Shown here: in pieces, positions 1-11,757 of the stretch
Numbering within the stretch: position 1 is the stretch's first letter
Layout: each line of letters starts with the position of its first letter
NCBI GenBank assembly: GCA_949126835.1
Contig: OX421493.1
Location: 59,877,898-59,941,897 of the forward strand
DNA from: Anisus vortex
Taxonomy: Eukaryota > Mollusca > Gastropoda > Planorbidae
Length of the DNA: 64,000 nt
Reading direction: 5' to 3'
Position numbers and translations under genes: made by a program
Notes under the pieces: generated by a model
Databases searched by the model: none
What the model saw: only the letters and a program-made list of their open reading frames with translations
What the model was told of the DNA's origin: nothing

Positions 1-2752
1 TAGTCAGTTCTTGTACAGCTTTAGTTTAGTCAGTTCTTGTACAGCTTTAGTTTAGTCAGTTCTTATACAGCTTTAGTTTAGTCAGTTCCTGTACAGCTTT
101 AGTTTAGTCAGTTCTTGTACAGCTTTAGTTTAGTCAGTTCTTGTACAGCTTTAGTTTAGTTACTTCTTGTACAGCTTTAGTCTAGTCAGTTCTTGTACAG
201 CTTTAGTTTAGTAAGTTCTTGTACAGCTTTAGTTTAGTCAGTTCTTGTACAGCTTTAGTTTAGTCAGTTATTGTACAGCTTTAGTTTAGTCAGTTCTTGT
301 ACAGCTTTAGTTTAGTCAGTTCTTGTACAGCTTTAGTTTAGTCAGTTCTTGTACAGCTTAAGTTTAGTCAGTTCTTGTACAGCTTTAGTTTAGTCAGTTC
401 TTGTACAGCTTTAGTTTAGTCAGTTCTTGTACAGCTTTAGTTTAGTCAGTTTTTGTAAGGCCTTAGTTTAGTCAGTTCTTGTACAGCTTTACTTTAGTCA
501 TTTCTTGTACAGCTTAAGTTTAGTCAGTTTTTGTACAGCTTTAGTTTAGTCAGTTCTTGTACAGCTTTAGTTTAGTCAGTTCTTGTACAGCTTTAGTTTA
601 GTCAGTTCTTGTACAGCTTTAGTTTAGTCAGTTCTTGTACAGCTTTAGTTTAGTCAGTTCTTGTACAGCTTAAGTTTAGTCAGTTCTTGTACAGCTTTAG
701 TTTAGTCAGTTCTTGTACAGCTTTAGTTTAGTCAGTTCTTGTACAGCTTTAGTTTAGTCATTTATTGTACAGCTTTAGTTTAGTCAGTTCTTGTACAGCT
801 TTAGTTTAGTCAGTACTTGTACAGCTTTAGTTTAGTCAGTTCTTGTACAGCTTTAGTTTAGTTACTTCTTGTACAGCTTTAGTCTAGTCAGATTTTGTAA
901 AGCTTTAGTTTAGTAAGTTCTTGTACAGCTTTAGTTTAGTCAGTTCTCGTACATCTTTAGTTTAGTCAGTTCTTGTACAGCTTTAGTTTAGTCAGTTCTT
1001 GTACAGCCTTAGTTTAGTCAGTTCTTGTACAGCTTTACTTTAGTCAGTTCTTGTACAGCTTAAGTTTAGTCAGTTTTTGTACAGCTTTAGTTTAGTCAGT
1101 TCTTGTACACCTTTAGTTGAGTCAGTTCTTGTACAGCTTTAGTTTAGTCAGTTATTGTACAGCTTTAGTTTAGTAAGTTCTTGTACAGCTTTAGTTTAGT
1201 CAGTTCTTGTACAGCTTTAGTTTAGTCAGTTCTTGTACAGCTTTAGTTTAGTCAGTTATTGAACAGCTTTAGTTTAGTCAGTTCTTGTACAGCTTTAGTT
1301 TAGTCAGTTATTGTACTGCTTTAGTTTAGTCAGTTCTTGTACAGCTTTAGTTTAGTCAGTACTTGTACAGCTTTAGTTTAGTCAGTTCTTGTACAGCTTT
1401 AGTTTAGTTACTTCTTGTACAGCTTTAGTTTAGTTACTTCTTGTACAGCTTTAGTCTAGTCAGTTTTTGTACAGCTTTAGTTTAGTCAGTTCTTGTACAG
1501 CTTAAGTTTAGTCAGTTCTTGTACAGCTTTAGTTTAGTCAGTTCTTGTACAGCTTTAGTTTAGTCAGTTCTTGTACAGCTTTAGTTTAGTTACTTCTTGT
1601 ACAGCTTTAGTCTAGTCAGTTTTTGTACAGCTTTAGTTTAGTCAGTTCTTGTACAGCTTTAGTTTAGTCAGTTCTTGTACATCTTTAGTTTAGTCAGTTC
1701 TTGTACAGCTTTAGTTTAGTCAGTTCTTGTACAGCCTTAGTTTAGTCAGTTCTTGTACAGCTTTACTTTAGTCAGTTCTTGTACAGCTTTAGTTTAGTCA
1801 GTTCTTGTACAGCTTTAGTTTAGTCAGTTATTGTACAGCTTTAGTTTAGTAAGTTCTTGTACAGCTTTAGTTTAGTCAGTTCTTGTACAGCTTTAGTTTA
1901 GTCAGTTCTTGTACAGCTTTATTTAGTTACTTCTTGTACAGCTTTAGTCTAGTCAGTTTTTGTACAGCTTTAGTTTAGTCAGTTCTTGTACAGCTTTAGT
2001 TTAGTCAGATCTTGTACAGCTTTAGTTTAGTCAGTTCTTGTAAAGCTTTAGTTTAGTTACTTCTTGTACAGCTTTAGTCTAGTCAGTTTTTGTACAGCTT
2101 TAGTTTAGTCAGTACTTGTACAGCTTTAGTTTAGTCAGTTCTTGTAAAGCTTTAGTTTAGTTACTTCTTGTACAGCTTTGGTCTAGTCAGTTTTTGTACA
2201 GCTTTAGTTTAGTCAGTTCTTGTACAGCTTAAGTTTAGTCAGTTCTTGTACAGCTTTAGTTTAGTCAGTTCTTGTACAGCTTTAGTTTAGTCAGTTCTTG
2301 TACAGCTTTAGTTTAGTTACTTCTTGTACAGCTTTAGTCTAGTAAGTTTTTGTACAGCTTTAGTTTAGTCAGTTCTTGTACAGCTTTAGTTTAGTCAGTT
2401 CTTGTACATCTTTAGTTTAGTCAGTTCTTGTACAGCTTTAGTTTAGTTAGTTCTTGTACAGCCTTAGTTTAGTCAGTTCTTGTACAGCTTTACTTTAGTC
2501 AGTTCTTGTACAGCTTAAGTTTAGTCAGTTTTTGTACAGCTTTAGTTTAGTCAGTTCTTGTACAGCTTTAGTTTAGTCAGTTCTTGTACAGCTTTAGTTT
2601 AGTCAGTTCTTGTACAGCTTTAGTTTAGTCAGTTTTTGTACAGCTTTAGTTTAGTCAGTTCTTGTACAGCTTTAGTTTAGTCAGTACTTGTACAGCTTAA
2701 GTTTAGTCAGTTCTTGTACAACTTTAGTTTAGTCAGTTCTTGTACAGCTTTA
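1..2752. repeat. 26-bp minisatellite, about 105 copies
   Basis: A head-to-tail array with a 26-bp period fills the left edge and probably extends beyond the window. The unit core is AGCTTTAGTTTAGTCAGTTC followed by TTGTAC. Variants such as TTACTTC for TCAGTTC, and GTCTAG for GTTTAG, recur in clusters, which suggests duplication of multi-unit blocks. The last complete unit ends at about 2752, followed by unique AT-rich DNA. It is noncoding and lies upstream of the first visible exon of gene A, perhaps in an intron of that gene. Confidence 0.95.
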
Positions 2753-3307
2753 CAAAAATCCCCCCTGTCTTTCTTTATCGCATTTATACGGTTGATCGAC
2801 TATATCCCTCCATTCGTTAGTAATGTTTTTAAGTATGCAAATACTTATTGAAACATATACGCAAGTCTAGACATTTTTTTTTTTACTCAATTATGTTCTA
2901 TATGATTCATTTTAATTGTAATCATTTCAATTCTAAGAAAGTTGCATTATTCTTCCAAATAAATATTTAAATTGATTTTTTTTTACCTTTTTCAAATATC
3001 TCTAAATTCAAAATTGGAATTCATCTAGAATGAAGAAGAAAAGAAATTGAAAATTTCGTCGATTAAGAAATTGAATGAGTTTTGAAAAATATTGAAGATA
3101 GATCTTACTGAAACAATTTATTCAAGAAAAGTATTAACGGAACAATTAAGGCATATTTTGATTGCAACATTACAAATAAAATGTGTGTCATACATCAATA
3201 AATCCCAAGTTAAAGGTCATGAACCGAAACCGTATTTTTGTCGCCATAAATGTCTGAACAACTAGGCTTTTAACTAGAGATTAACTGTATGAAATAAAAG
3301 GAAAGTT
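2753..3307. other. AT-rich DNA, no gene seen
   Basis: This is AT-rich DNA with poly-T and poly-A runs and no ORF, splice-framed exon or recognisable element. It could be intron of gene A or upstream flank. Confidence 0.5.
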
Positions 3308-3596
3308 TGTAGTTAGTTGGATTGGAAGAGGAAACAGGAACGGTTGTAGTTAGTTAGATTGGAAGAGGAAACAGGAACGGTTGTAGTTAGTTAGATTGGA
3401 AGAGGAAACAGGAACGGTTGTAGTTAGTTAGATTGGAAGAGGAAACAGGAACGGTTGTAGTTAGTTAGATTGGATGAGGAAACAGGAACGGTTGTAGTTA
3501 GTTAGATTGGAAGAGGAAACAGGAATGGTTGTAGTTAGCTAGATTGGAAGAGGAAACAGGAATGGTTGTAGTTAGCTAGATTGGAAGAGGAAACAG
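3308..3596. repeat. 37-bp minisatellite, about 8 copies
   Basis: Units with a 37-bp period read TGTAGTTAGTTAGATTGGAA then GAGGAAACAGGAACGGT. The last copies carry GCTAGATT and GGAATGG variants. There are no spacers between copies, so this is not a CRISPR array. No coding potential is apparent. Confidence 0.93.
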
Positions 3597-4599
3597 TAAA
3601 GTGTGGAACTGGAGAAACAGAGTAAAGACACAAAGAATTAACAAATATTGGCGCAACATAGAGAGAACGATGCATGGCCGGAGAAGAAATAAATCTTTTA
3701 AAATATAAATAACTAGTGCCGACTTACATTTCCTAGAAGAAGACATAGAAAATTCACACTAGAACATATGAAAAGGCATGCACAAAGAAGATTGTTGTTT
3801 TTGTAAATAGAAATGGAGAATCTTGGTCAGATCAACATTCACATAATGTGAAGAAAGATACTTGTTGCTTTTATTAGGAGAAAATCAGATGAATGATTAT
3901 CAAGTAAAGATAGAAACTGTTCTCCGTGCGTTTGTCCAAATACCTGTGTGCTGTTTTCATTCTTTATCGACGTCCTGTGAAACAATTAAATTTATATTTA
4001 TATGATTCTCATCTATGACTAAAAAGAGCAGCATCTAAGACGCACAAAATCCTTAGAAAAGAATGCACACCAAAGGGGCCTTGACCCGCGGTGTCGAAAG
4101 TATAGTCATAAAGAAGCGATGATAGCTTTTTCGCTTTTTAAACTGCCCTAGTTTGGAAGATTTGAGAATAAATGGCAAAGGCAGTGGTTAGTGTTAATTC
4201 TATTATGTTGTGTTTATATCATGAGATATATTTTAGCGCTTTTTTTCTGAATCTGAAAAAAGTAATTCTAACGTAGGTTTTCTTTCCACTCCTAGAAGTG
4301 ATCTGGTTAGGTAAGAAACAAACTCTACTTTTAAGACGAAATATGTAATTACACATTTTTCTTCTTCAATGGATAAAAAACCTAAAATACAATGCATTTT
4401 TTTAAAATAAGATAATGTAGACATATTGGGTTGTACTGTTAAGCCTATATCAATAGTTGGTATAAAATCAATGCAGGCATGAACAACATTGTTTTAAATA
4501 TAATAGTCATAATAGTGTAATAAGTGTAACCCAATTTAGGGGAAATATTATATAGTTTTTTCCACTAATATTAAGTATTAAAACAATACACTTTTTCAG
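3597..4599. other. Flank or intron upstream of the FTP exons; no exon resolved
   Basis: I looked here for a signal-peptide exon of gene A ending in phase 1 before a GT donor and did not find a convincing one. The ATG at 4172 opens a hydrophobic start (MAKAVVSV) but has no in-phase donor. A strong donor-like GTAAGA at 4311 has no in-frame ATG upstream of it. The 5' end of gene A is therefore either in undetected small exons here or left of the window. Confidence 0.4.
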
Positions 4600-4821
4600 G
4601 TCGAAACGTAGCTCTTAAACAAAATACTTGGCAAAGCAGTACTTATTCTGCAAGTGGTATTTTTGCTCCTTCGTACAAAGCAGTGGATGGAAATACAAAT
4701 CCATATTTTCAAGAGAAAGGATGTGCTCATACTAATGGTACTGCGGATAAGTCACCTTTATGGAACGTTAGTTTTAGTGCCTCACATCAGATAGCTAAAT
4801 ATGTTTTATTTAACAGACATG
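4600..4821 (+). CDS. Gene A exon: FTP/fucolectin domain, first half
   Basis: The acceptor is CTTTTTCAG and the donor is GTAAGT; the exon is 222 nt, phase 1 to 1. The translation starts with GRNVALKQNTWQSSTYS and continues through a VDGNTNP motif, a G-C-A-H-T segment and PLWNVSF. These are hallmarks of the FTP (fucolectin, tachylectin-4, pentraxin-1) fold: N-A-x-G-K/x-P-x-x-Q-S-S followed by A-V-D-G-N and W-x-V-x-L. FTP domains bind fucose and calcium in fish lectins; whether the calcium- and fucose-contacting residues are all kept here was not checked. It joins exon 5817-6014 to complete about 140 residues. Confidence 0.88.
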
Positions 4822-5046
4822 GTAAGTAGCTTATGCTAACACTACTGATACTCTAAAATATTTTATGTAGGTGTGTGTGTTTGCTTGTGTGCTATACTTA
4901 AACTTGTAACAATAACATATAATAGTGTTAAATATATAACAAAAGGAAACACCTACATTCAATTTATGTTGAATTGACGTACATTAAAACTGGTTGAAAA
5001 TATTATATCTGTCACAGAGATGGGCTAAAGAACAAGAAGAATCTAG

Positions 5047-5657
5047 CCTACTAAAATATATTACTTTTGCTTGAATAACATGAACTAAAATATATTACTT
5101 TTGCTTGAATAATATGAACTAAAATATATTACTTTTGCTTGAATAACATGAACTAAAATATATTACTTTTGCTTGAATAATATGAACTAAAATATATTAC
5201 TTTTGCTTGAATAATATGAACTAAAATATATTACTTTTGCTTGAATAATATGAACTAAAATATATTACTTTTGCTTGAATAATATGAACTAAAATATATT
5301 ACTTTTGCTTGAATAATATGAACTAATATATATTACTTTTGCTTGAATAATATGAACTAAAATATATTACTTTTGCTTGAACAACATGAACTAAAATATA
5401 TTACTTTTGCTTGAATAATATGAACTAAAATATATTACTTTTGCTTGAATAATATGAACTAAAATATATTACTTTTGCTTGAATAATATGAACTAAAATA
5501 TATTACTTTTGCTTGAATAATATGAACTAAAATATATTACTTTTGCTTGAATAATATGAACTAAAATATATTACTTTTGCTTGAATAATATGAACTAAAA
5601 TATATTACTTTTGCTTGAATAATATGAACTAAAATATATTACTTTTGCTTGAATAAT
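5047..5657. repeat. 34-bp minisatellite, about 18 copies, in the FTP intron
   Basis: Highly uniform copies with a 34-bp period (ACTAAAATATATTACTTTTG then CTTGAATAATATGA) sit in the intron between the two FTP exons. Only a few variants are visible (ACATG for ATATG). High uniformity suggests recent expansion. Confidence 0.95.
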
Positions 5658-5816
5658 GTCGTAATTTTTTTTTTAACATCATATTTTTATAATGACTCTT
5701 ATCTTTAAAAAAATGTCTGATTCCCGCTGTTGATCTAACTATATGATTTCTATAAATGTAACATGACGTAAAAGTAAATGTATGTACTTAATATATTATG
5801 TAACATTTATATGTAG

Positions 5817-6014
5817 AACATCCAGATAGACTCATTGGATTCCTTTTACAAGCAGAAGGACAGCAAGGTCAGAAATTTTCCTTCAAGGATGCCACAACAA
5901 AGTTTTCGTCAGTATACACAGTTTTAGACCCTGAGAAAAATGTGATAACGCGAGTCAGTATTTTGAATGTTACAAGCAAGATCCTAACGTTATGTGAGGT
6001 GGAGATGTATGGAG
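5817..6014 (+). CDS. Gene A exon: FTP/fucolectin domain, second half
   Basis: The acceptor is ATATGTAG and the donor is GTATGA; the exon is 198 nt, phase 1 to 1. It continues the previous exon in frame as R-H-E-H-P-D-R-L-I-G-F and closes with LTLCEVEMYG, the typical end of FTP domains (L-x-L-C-E-V-E-V-x-G). Together with exon 4600-4821 it gives one complete FTP domain followed directly by EGF-like modules. Confidence 0.87.
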
Positions 6015-6649
6015 GTATGATTTAATTTAAAGTTAAGTTCACATAAGGGGTAGTAGAAAACACAGTACGAATAAGACGTACAAGATAATATTGTAATAAA
6101 ATGCATTATGCAATCCTAAATATAATACATTTATTATTCAGTAGTATTACTTCGATCATTTTTAATCTTACCAAGTCAGTATTTAAATAAAAGAACGTCT
6201 CACATTTTTTTTGTTTTTGCATTTTGCATGATTTATTTTATTATAGGTTACTAATAAATTAATTAAAATAGCTGTTTTTTATTGAAAAAAATATTTGCAT
6301 TGTATACACAGTTCCTATAAAATCTGAATATTTCAATTCTAAAAAAAAATATTTATATTATACGGTAATAAACACTGATTCCTTAATATTTTTTTAATAA
6401 TTATTTTTACTATTTCTTTAAAAGATGTTTCCATGATCAGACTGGTATATTTAGGATTAAAAGAAATAGGAATGGGGATCCTCGCGGGGCTTAACACGGT
6501 CTTTTTATATATATAGATTATAAGAAATAAGATAAATTAAGAAACATAGATAACATATTTATTAGTTCTTTTGGAATTCATAAAGAGCATATAATATGTT
6601 ATTTTATCATGTCATTCTATTTATGGTGAACACCGGTCTCTTTCAACAG
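6015..6649 (+). other. Gene A intron, nothing recognised
   Basis: AT-rich intron with homopolymer runs. I see no ORF, repeat array or element here. Confidence 0.5.
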
Positions 6650-6775
6650 AGTGTTCTGCTGGTACATATGGCTTAGACTGTAAGAAATGTCCAAACACTA
6701 ACTGCATCGACTGCCATAGAGATACTGGAGAATGTAATGTGTTTTGTTTTAAAAATCAAACTGATTGTAATTTAG
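6650..6775 (+). CDS. Gene A exon: EGF-like module 1
   Basis: 126 nt, phase 1 to 1, between TTTCAACAG and GTATGT. It begins ECSAGTYGLDCKKC, the C-x-x-G-x-Y/F-G-x-x-C start seen in every EGF-like exon of the window. It has nine cysteines and a divergent C-terminal half (VFCFKNQTDC), so the usual eight-cysteine spacing is not fully kept. It directly follows the FTP domain. Confidence 0.8.
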
Positions 6776-6949
6776 GTATGTCATTATCAACTTTCAATTG
6801 TATACACTTTAACTTAATAAATTATATATTTTCTATTTCTTAATTTACTATTATATTTAAAAAAAAATTTTGATCTGACGAGTGCTTTAATTTTTATAAA
6901 CAAATTATTCTTATTCTTCTTCGTTCTCAAATGTTATGATTGGGAGGAT

Positions 6950-7471
6950 TCAGACAACAAGTCCGATAGTTGTAATGAACTGTGCCGTGGCTGTAAGTTG
7001 CTCTAGTCCACCGAACAGTTTGACATTGAAGGTAGCCCCCAGGGGCCAAATGGCTGACCGGGTAGAAAGATACAGAGGGCAGGTCTGAAGGACATGCTCT
7101 TCATTTTCGGGAGCTTTTTCTCAGGGGCACATTTCGCTTGCTCCGATTCGTAGTTTGCGGAACATGTGTTGCTTTAGCCAGTTGTGGCCAGTCCTTAGTC
7201 TGAAGATGATGTGTTGAAACTGGCGGGAGAGTTTGTAGTAAGCATCAATTTTTGGGTTGTTTTGTTGCAGCTCAGACCATCTTTCTGATTCTTTCCTTTT
7301 GAGTATTGCCGTAATTTCTTCGGGGTTGAGATATGGGTCTGTCTGATTTTGTCTGCCTCCACCTTTATAAACAAACATTACATTTAGCTCATGCGTTTTT
7401 TTTACATGTATTTGTGCCCATTTTAAATATATGTCTCGTATAAGCATTGAAACATTTGTGTTTATTTTCAC
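6950..7471 (-). pseudogene. LINE fragment: RNase H and C-terminal tail, broken
   Basis: The minus strand reads through a 116-codon frame containing FRLRTGHNWLKQHMFRKLRI and GASEMCP. After an in-frame TGA it continues as EKAPENEEHVLQTCPLY to a stop at 6950-6952. This resembles the end of non-LTR retrotransposon polyproteins, where an R-L-R-T-G-H-x-x-L segment follows RNase H and precedes a C-P-x-C-G-x-x-x-E-x-x-E-H-x-L knuckle. The stop replaces the expected C-G pair. Residues before about 7364 are less certain. It is a dead insertion in a gene A intron, antisense to the gene. Confidence 0.72.
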
Positions 7472-7709
7472 TAAAAATATAAAAAGCTAAAAAAAAACTT
7501 GTTCATTAGATGAAATTAATTGAAATTTTTAAAGAATAATCTTTTTTTTCTACAAACTAAAAGAAATAGAAATTTCAATTAGAGTAAAATGATTATATTA
7601 TGATAAAATTAACATGTCGGCTAATGTAAATATAAGCAATACGTAAAAAATTGATAGATGACTATACTACATTTAACAAAACCATACATATTGGTAATTA
7701 CCTCGACAG

Positions 7710-7844
7710 ATTGCAAAAACGGTTATTTTGGAAATAAATGTCAAAGTGCCAGCCCTGTCAACTGTTTCAATAACAGCTGTAGTCCAGTAACTGGTCATTG
7801 CTTAATATGTAAGATTGGATTTCAAGGTCCGACGTGTGCTAATG
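7710..7844 (+). CDS. Gene A exon: EGF-like module 2 with seven cysteines
   Basis: 135 nt, phase 1 to 1, acceptor CCTCGACAG, donor GTAAGC. The translation runs from DCKNGYFGNKC to GFQGPTCANG. It is closely similar to the module at 27801-27935, but where that module has T-A-C-P-I-N-C this one has S-A-S-P-V-N-C. It therefore keeps only seven cysteines, leaving one without an obvious partner. Confidence 0.85.
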
Positions 7845-7876
7845 GTAAGCATTATTTTTTTTTTATTTCATCAATA

Positions 7877-8440
7877 GGGCGTTTGCAATCACGTGACAAA
7901 AAGCACGATTTTTGTCATTTTTGTTTACTTTGAGTAATGGTGTACAAGTAACAATGGCCGCTGTATTAATAAAGTTTCATATAGGCTCGAGCTTTTTTAA
8001 AATGATGTTTTGTGTTTTTAGTCCTGTTAAGATTTAAGCTGTATTATGTCTGTTAAATAAAATAGGCTATTTTTTTATTATCATAGACATAGATCATAGA
8101 CGATGTGAGCATATTAGTGACTTGACTAGTTAGCCTATTCACCAACACTGTCACTTGGCATCCCTACTTGCATTAGCCTAGCCTACGAAACATTAAAAGT
8201 GTAGGCCTATAAATTGAATTTGAAAGAGTAAATAGGTCTAGCCGGCCCTAGCCGAATCATATTAATCAATTAATCTACAGTACTATTATTTACCTCCTTA
8301 TTTTTGAGTAGAATAGCCAATATTCAGATGTGAATTTTGCATGATAAAGAAGTACTTCACCATTTTTGTACACCAATAGTGGCTTCTAATTACACAAATA
8401 CGTCACTAAAAAACCTAAGCCACGCCTACTGAGAACGCTC
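7877..8440. mobile_element. MITE copy 1 (TA target duplication, imperfect terminal inverted repeats)
   Basis: A 564-bp segment is nearly repeated at 30479-31056. The left end is GGGCGTTTGCA and the right end, reversed, is GAGCGTTCTCA. TA dinucleotides flank both ends (7875-7876 and 8441-8442). It has no ORF. This is the structure of a non-autonomous Tc1/mariner-type MITE. The other copy has different flanks, so the shared borders define the element. Confidence 0.68.
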
Positions 8441-8699
8441 TATTGAAACAACATCGCAACATAGACTTTATTTTTAAATTAATGTTTTGGGTGTAACAAT
8501 TGCATTAGTTTAAAATAATCATGTGCGCCGTCTCCATAATATTTAAACACGTGACAGATAAATAGGCGACCCTTAAACATAGACACTTTATCACAGACAC
8601 TGAAACCTAATCACCATCATTAGACACGTGACCATTGTGGTCGTTGAAAGGAGCGAATGGACACCTCTGCAGTCATCTTTCTCTCTTTTGTCTATCTTG

Positions 8700-9560
8700 A
8701 GCTGCTGTCACTAGTTTAGTCATTTGCAGCTTTGTCCAATACTTAATATTGTCGAACCAGCATTTCCACTGACTCTATCGTCCACCTTCTACAGTGCCTT
8801 GGACGATGGTTTTTGGAAAGGTTATTATGCCGCAACACATGACCGAACCATGTCAGCTTGCGCCGCTTTATTATTGCCATTAAGGTGTCCTGAGAGCCTG
8901 CAATTGATGATATTCTGTCCATGACATACTCATTAGTCCTGTGTAGGAGATTCAAAGGATTTTCTCATGCATTTATTATTATTTTTTAATGCCTGCAATT
9001 TGTTTTCAGTGGCTGCTAGCAGTGTCCGAATCTCATACCCGTACAAAACAATGTTTTTTTCAAGGGCTCTGTAAAGCCCGAGCTTTGTTGGGAGACTAAT
9101 GCTTTTGTGGGCCAGATTCTGTTTAGTCTCGCCATTGTAGCGATCGCAGACCAAATAATTGAATTGAAATTGTTTACCTCTTCTAGTTGTTGTTGGTTCA
9201 TTATGTTTGCAATTATTGTATCTGTGGTGTTTAATTATTATTTTGCATTTCTTTTCTGCTCTGAATTCCATTCCGTATGTCCCTGCTCTATCTGCAAGCT
9301 TGTCTGTGAGCTCTTGAAGTTCTTTGTTGCTCCGGCATTAGGTCGATATCATCAGCAAATCTTAGATTTCATAAGGGTCTTCCACCAACGGAGGTAGTTG
9401 TGTGGTTGTCATAGAATGTTTCTTGCATGATGTTTTTCTAGGAATATATTGAACAAGACTGGTGAAAGAATGCAACATTGACAACGCCTTATACACTCAT
9501 TGAGTTGAACTGCACTACTCGCCTCATTATAGAGTGATTCGATCGCATGTACTAGCCCTT
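8700..9560 (-). pseudogene. LINE reverse transcriptase remnant, C-terminal half
   Basis: On the minus strand, broken frames give an A-D-D-I-D-L-like active-site piece near 9340. Further along are an E-L-Q-E-L-T-D-K segment, SLPTKLGLYRALEKNIVLYG, then TENKLQALKN, and finally KRRKLTWFGHVLRHNNLSK near 8830. That order (F/A-D-D box, L-Y-K-A-L, L-L-Y-G-x-E-x-W-T, W-F-G-H-V-x-R) is the RT-to-thumb end of endonuclease-type LINEs common in snails. Several frameshifts and stops make it a pseudogene. Confidence 0.75.
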
Positions 9561-9594
9561 CTTAAATGTTATAGCTTCTCATCACTTGTCATAG

Positions 9595-11280
9595 TTTCAG
9601 CACAACATTTAGTCCTACCTTCTCGGGCTCCCCTCTCACCTGCTTCCAGCCCGTAACCATTGACTATGTCAAGCGCACCATCACAAGGAACCCCATCAAG
9701 ACCTGTGAAGTCAATCCCTTGCCCGGATTTCTGTTTACCAAGTGTTTGGACAGTCTCTTACCGTTCATCACCGACATCATAAACACCTCTCTATCCACGG
9801 GCGTGGTCCCGAGCTGCTTTAGATCCGCCATTGTCCGCCCACTCTTAAAGAAACCCGGCCTCGACGTAAATGAGTGCAAGAATTAACGCCCATTATCCAA
9901 CCTCCCCTTCCTTTCCAAGATCCTGGAGCGAGTTATCCTTGAGCAGTTAAATGTACACCTGTCTCTGCATTCGCTGATGTCCGTGCACTAGTCCGCGTAT
10001 CGCCAACATCATATTATCACTAAGACTGCGCTTTTGCGGATCACCATTGACCTCCGAAACGCCACAGACAGAGGTATGGTCTCTGCCCTTGTACAGTTAG
10101 ATCTGTCCGCTGCCTTAGATACGATTGACCATCACCGACTCATAGATCGCCTCAGCTCTACGTTTGGTATTTGCGACATCGCCCTCTCCTGGTTCACGAG
10201 CTATCTTTAGAATCGCTTCCAGACCGTCATGACCTAGTCCTTATCATCCCAGCCCGATCATGTCTGCTATTGTGTGCCAAAAGGGTCTGTCCTCGGCCCA
10301 GTTCTTTTTACCCTATACACCCAACCCCTCTCCTTTGTCATCGAACGCAACAACCTAAAATATAATTCCTTTGCCGATGACACCCAGCTCTATAACAGTG
10401 CTAAGACTGAAGACTTCAATGAGCTCCTTTCTACCATTTCCATCTGTTTTCTGGACATAATGAACTGGATGACGGAAAACAAGTTGAAGTTGAACAGTGA
10501 GAAGGCTGAAGCTCTTATCGTCGGTACGAGACAGGGGGTCGTGTCCCTCATTGCGTCCGATCTCCAACTACCGACGCAACGGTACCTTTCTCCGCGACTG
10601 TCAAGAGCTTTGGTGTCTATCTCGACTCTACGCTGTCCATGTAGCCCCACATCTCCTTAGTCATCAAAATGTGCTTTTTCCATCTGCGTCGCATTGCCGC
10701 CATCCGTCGCTATCTGACCAAGGAAGCTTGTGTCTTTCCTTTTTTTCCCGCTTGGATTACTGCAATTCGCTCTTGGCTGGCCTCTCGACCTCCTTCCTTC
10801 AGGGCCTCCAACGTGTTCAGAACTGTCCTGCCCGACTGGTCCTTCAGAAGAAGAATTTGACGCACACCACTCCTCTGCTCCGATCTCTGCACTGGCTTCC
10901 CATTAACCACCAGATGTCCTACAAGCTGGCGTCTCTATGTTACAAGTGCCTGATTGACTCTGCCCCCAACTACCTTCGCTCCTGTCTCGAGCTATATACT
11001 CAATCCCCTCCACTCAGCTCAGCATCTGATGCGCTTACCCTGAGGATCCCTCGTGTGAGGCTAGTGTCCGCTGGCGAACGTGCTTTCTCCTACGCGGGAC
11101 CGTCCGCTTGGAATCACCTCCCACTACAGCTTCGCCAGATCCCGAGCTTTGACACCTTCAGAAACCGACTGAAGACTCACCTATTTAGTTAGCAATATTT
11201 TCGTATACATATTTCCATGTTCGTCTGTTGTTGTTGTTTCAGCGCATAGAACGGGATATGCGCCATATAAGCATCATTAT
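9595..11280 (+). pseudogene. L2/CR1-like LINE reverse transcriptase, degenerate
   Basis: The plus strand carries an almost full RT domain broken by stops and frameshifts. In order there are a VRPLLKKPGLD-type fingers segment, RPLSNLPFLSKILERVI, LVQLDLSAALDTIDHHRLI, PKGSVLGPVLFTLYT and the catalytic SFADDTQLYNSAK at about 10371. A W-M-x-x-N-K-L-K-L-N segment follows. It ends with SFFSRLDYCNSLLAGL, LHWLPI and FRNRLKTHLFS (stop at 11192). About 80 nt of 3' tail ending in ATT repeats follow, and the LTR retrotransposon is inserted into that tail. GC content and codon style differ from the AT-rich surroundings. Confidence 0.85.
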
Positions 11281-11735
11281 TGCTATGAAGCCATTAAATA
11301 ATATATAGGTAGTAGCTATATTAATAATTAAAAAGTCGAAATAAAACCCATTTTTGGATATTAAGAAAACCTATATCGGAAGTAGAGATAGTCAAGTGAC
11401 TGTCCATGCGGTCGGCAGTCTTTTCTCATAACTCACAAGGAACGCAGGCATTATTTTAGACTCAGGAAAAATAAATAAAATTGTGTATTATGTTGATACT
11501 ATAAAGCTATATTTGTTCATTGGATGTGAAGTGTCAACTGTTAATGAATTGTTATTAAATAATATGCTGCAACAAGTCGTTCTTTTATTATTTACAAGTT
11601 TGGAATTTATATTGTGGTGATGTCGTCTATTTTGATGTTCAAATCAATCAAATAATTCAGCTACTGCAACTCAAATACTCTGAAAAGACTGGTAGTAATG
11701 TTTGATAGTCCAATAATAATAATAGGACATCAACA
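11281..11735 (+). repeat. 5' LTR
   Basis: Begins TGCTATGAAGCC and ends GGACATCAACA. It matches 18115-18569 base for base on visual reading. The LTR contains AATAAA-like motifs (AAATAAATAAAA) that could act in 3' end formation. No clear TATA box was assigned. Confidence 0.95.
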
Positions 11736-11739
11736 GGTT

Positions 11740-11757
11740 TGGTGGCAGCTAACGGAG
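11740..11757 (+). promoter_or_regulatory. Putative primer-binding site
   Basis: TGGTGGCAGCTAACGGAG begins four bases after the 5' LTR. A leading TGG complements the CCA end of a tRNA, as expected for a reverse-transcription primer site. The donor tRNA was not identified. Confidence 0.6.

Noticed and set aside
3308..3596. Possible CRISPR array from the regular 37-bp repeats
   Set aside because: Units are directly adjacent without unique spacers and the genome is eukaryotic; it is a minisatellite. The same applies to the 34-bp array at 5047-5657.
4172..4270. Signal-peptide exon for gene A starting MAKAVVSVNSIMLCLY
   Set aside because: No GT donor in phase 1 follows before the stop, so it cannot join exon 4600.
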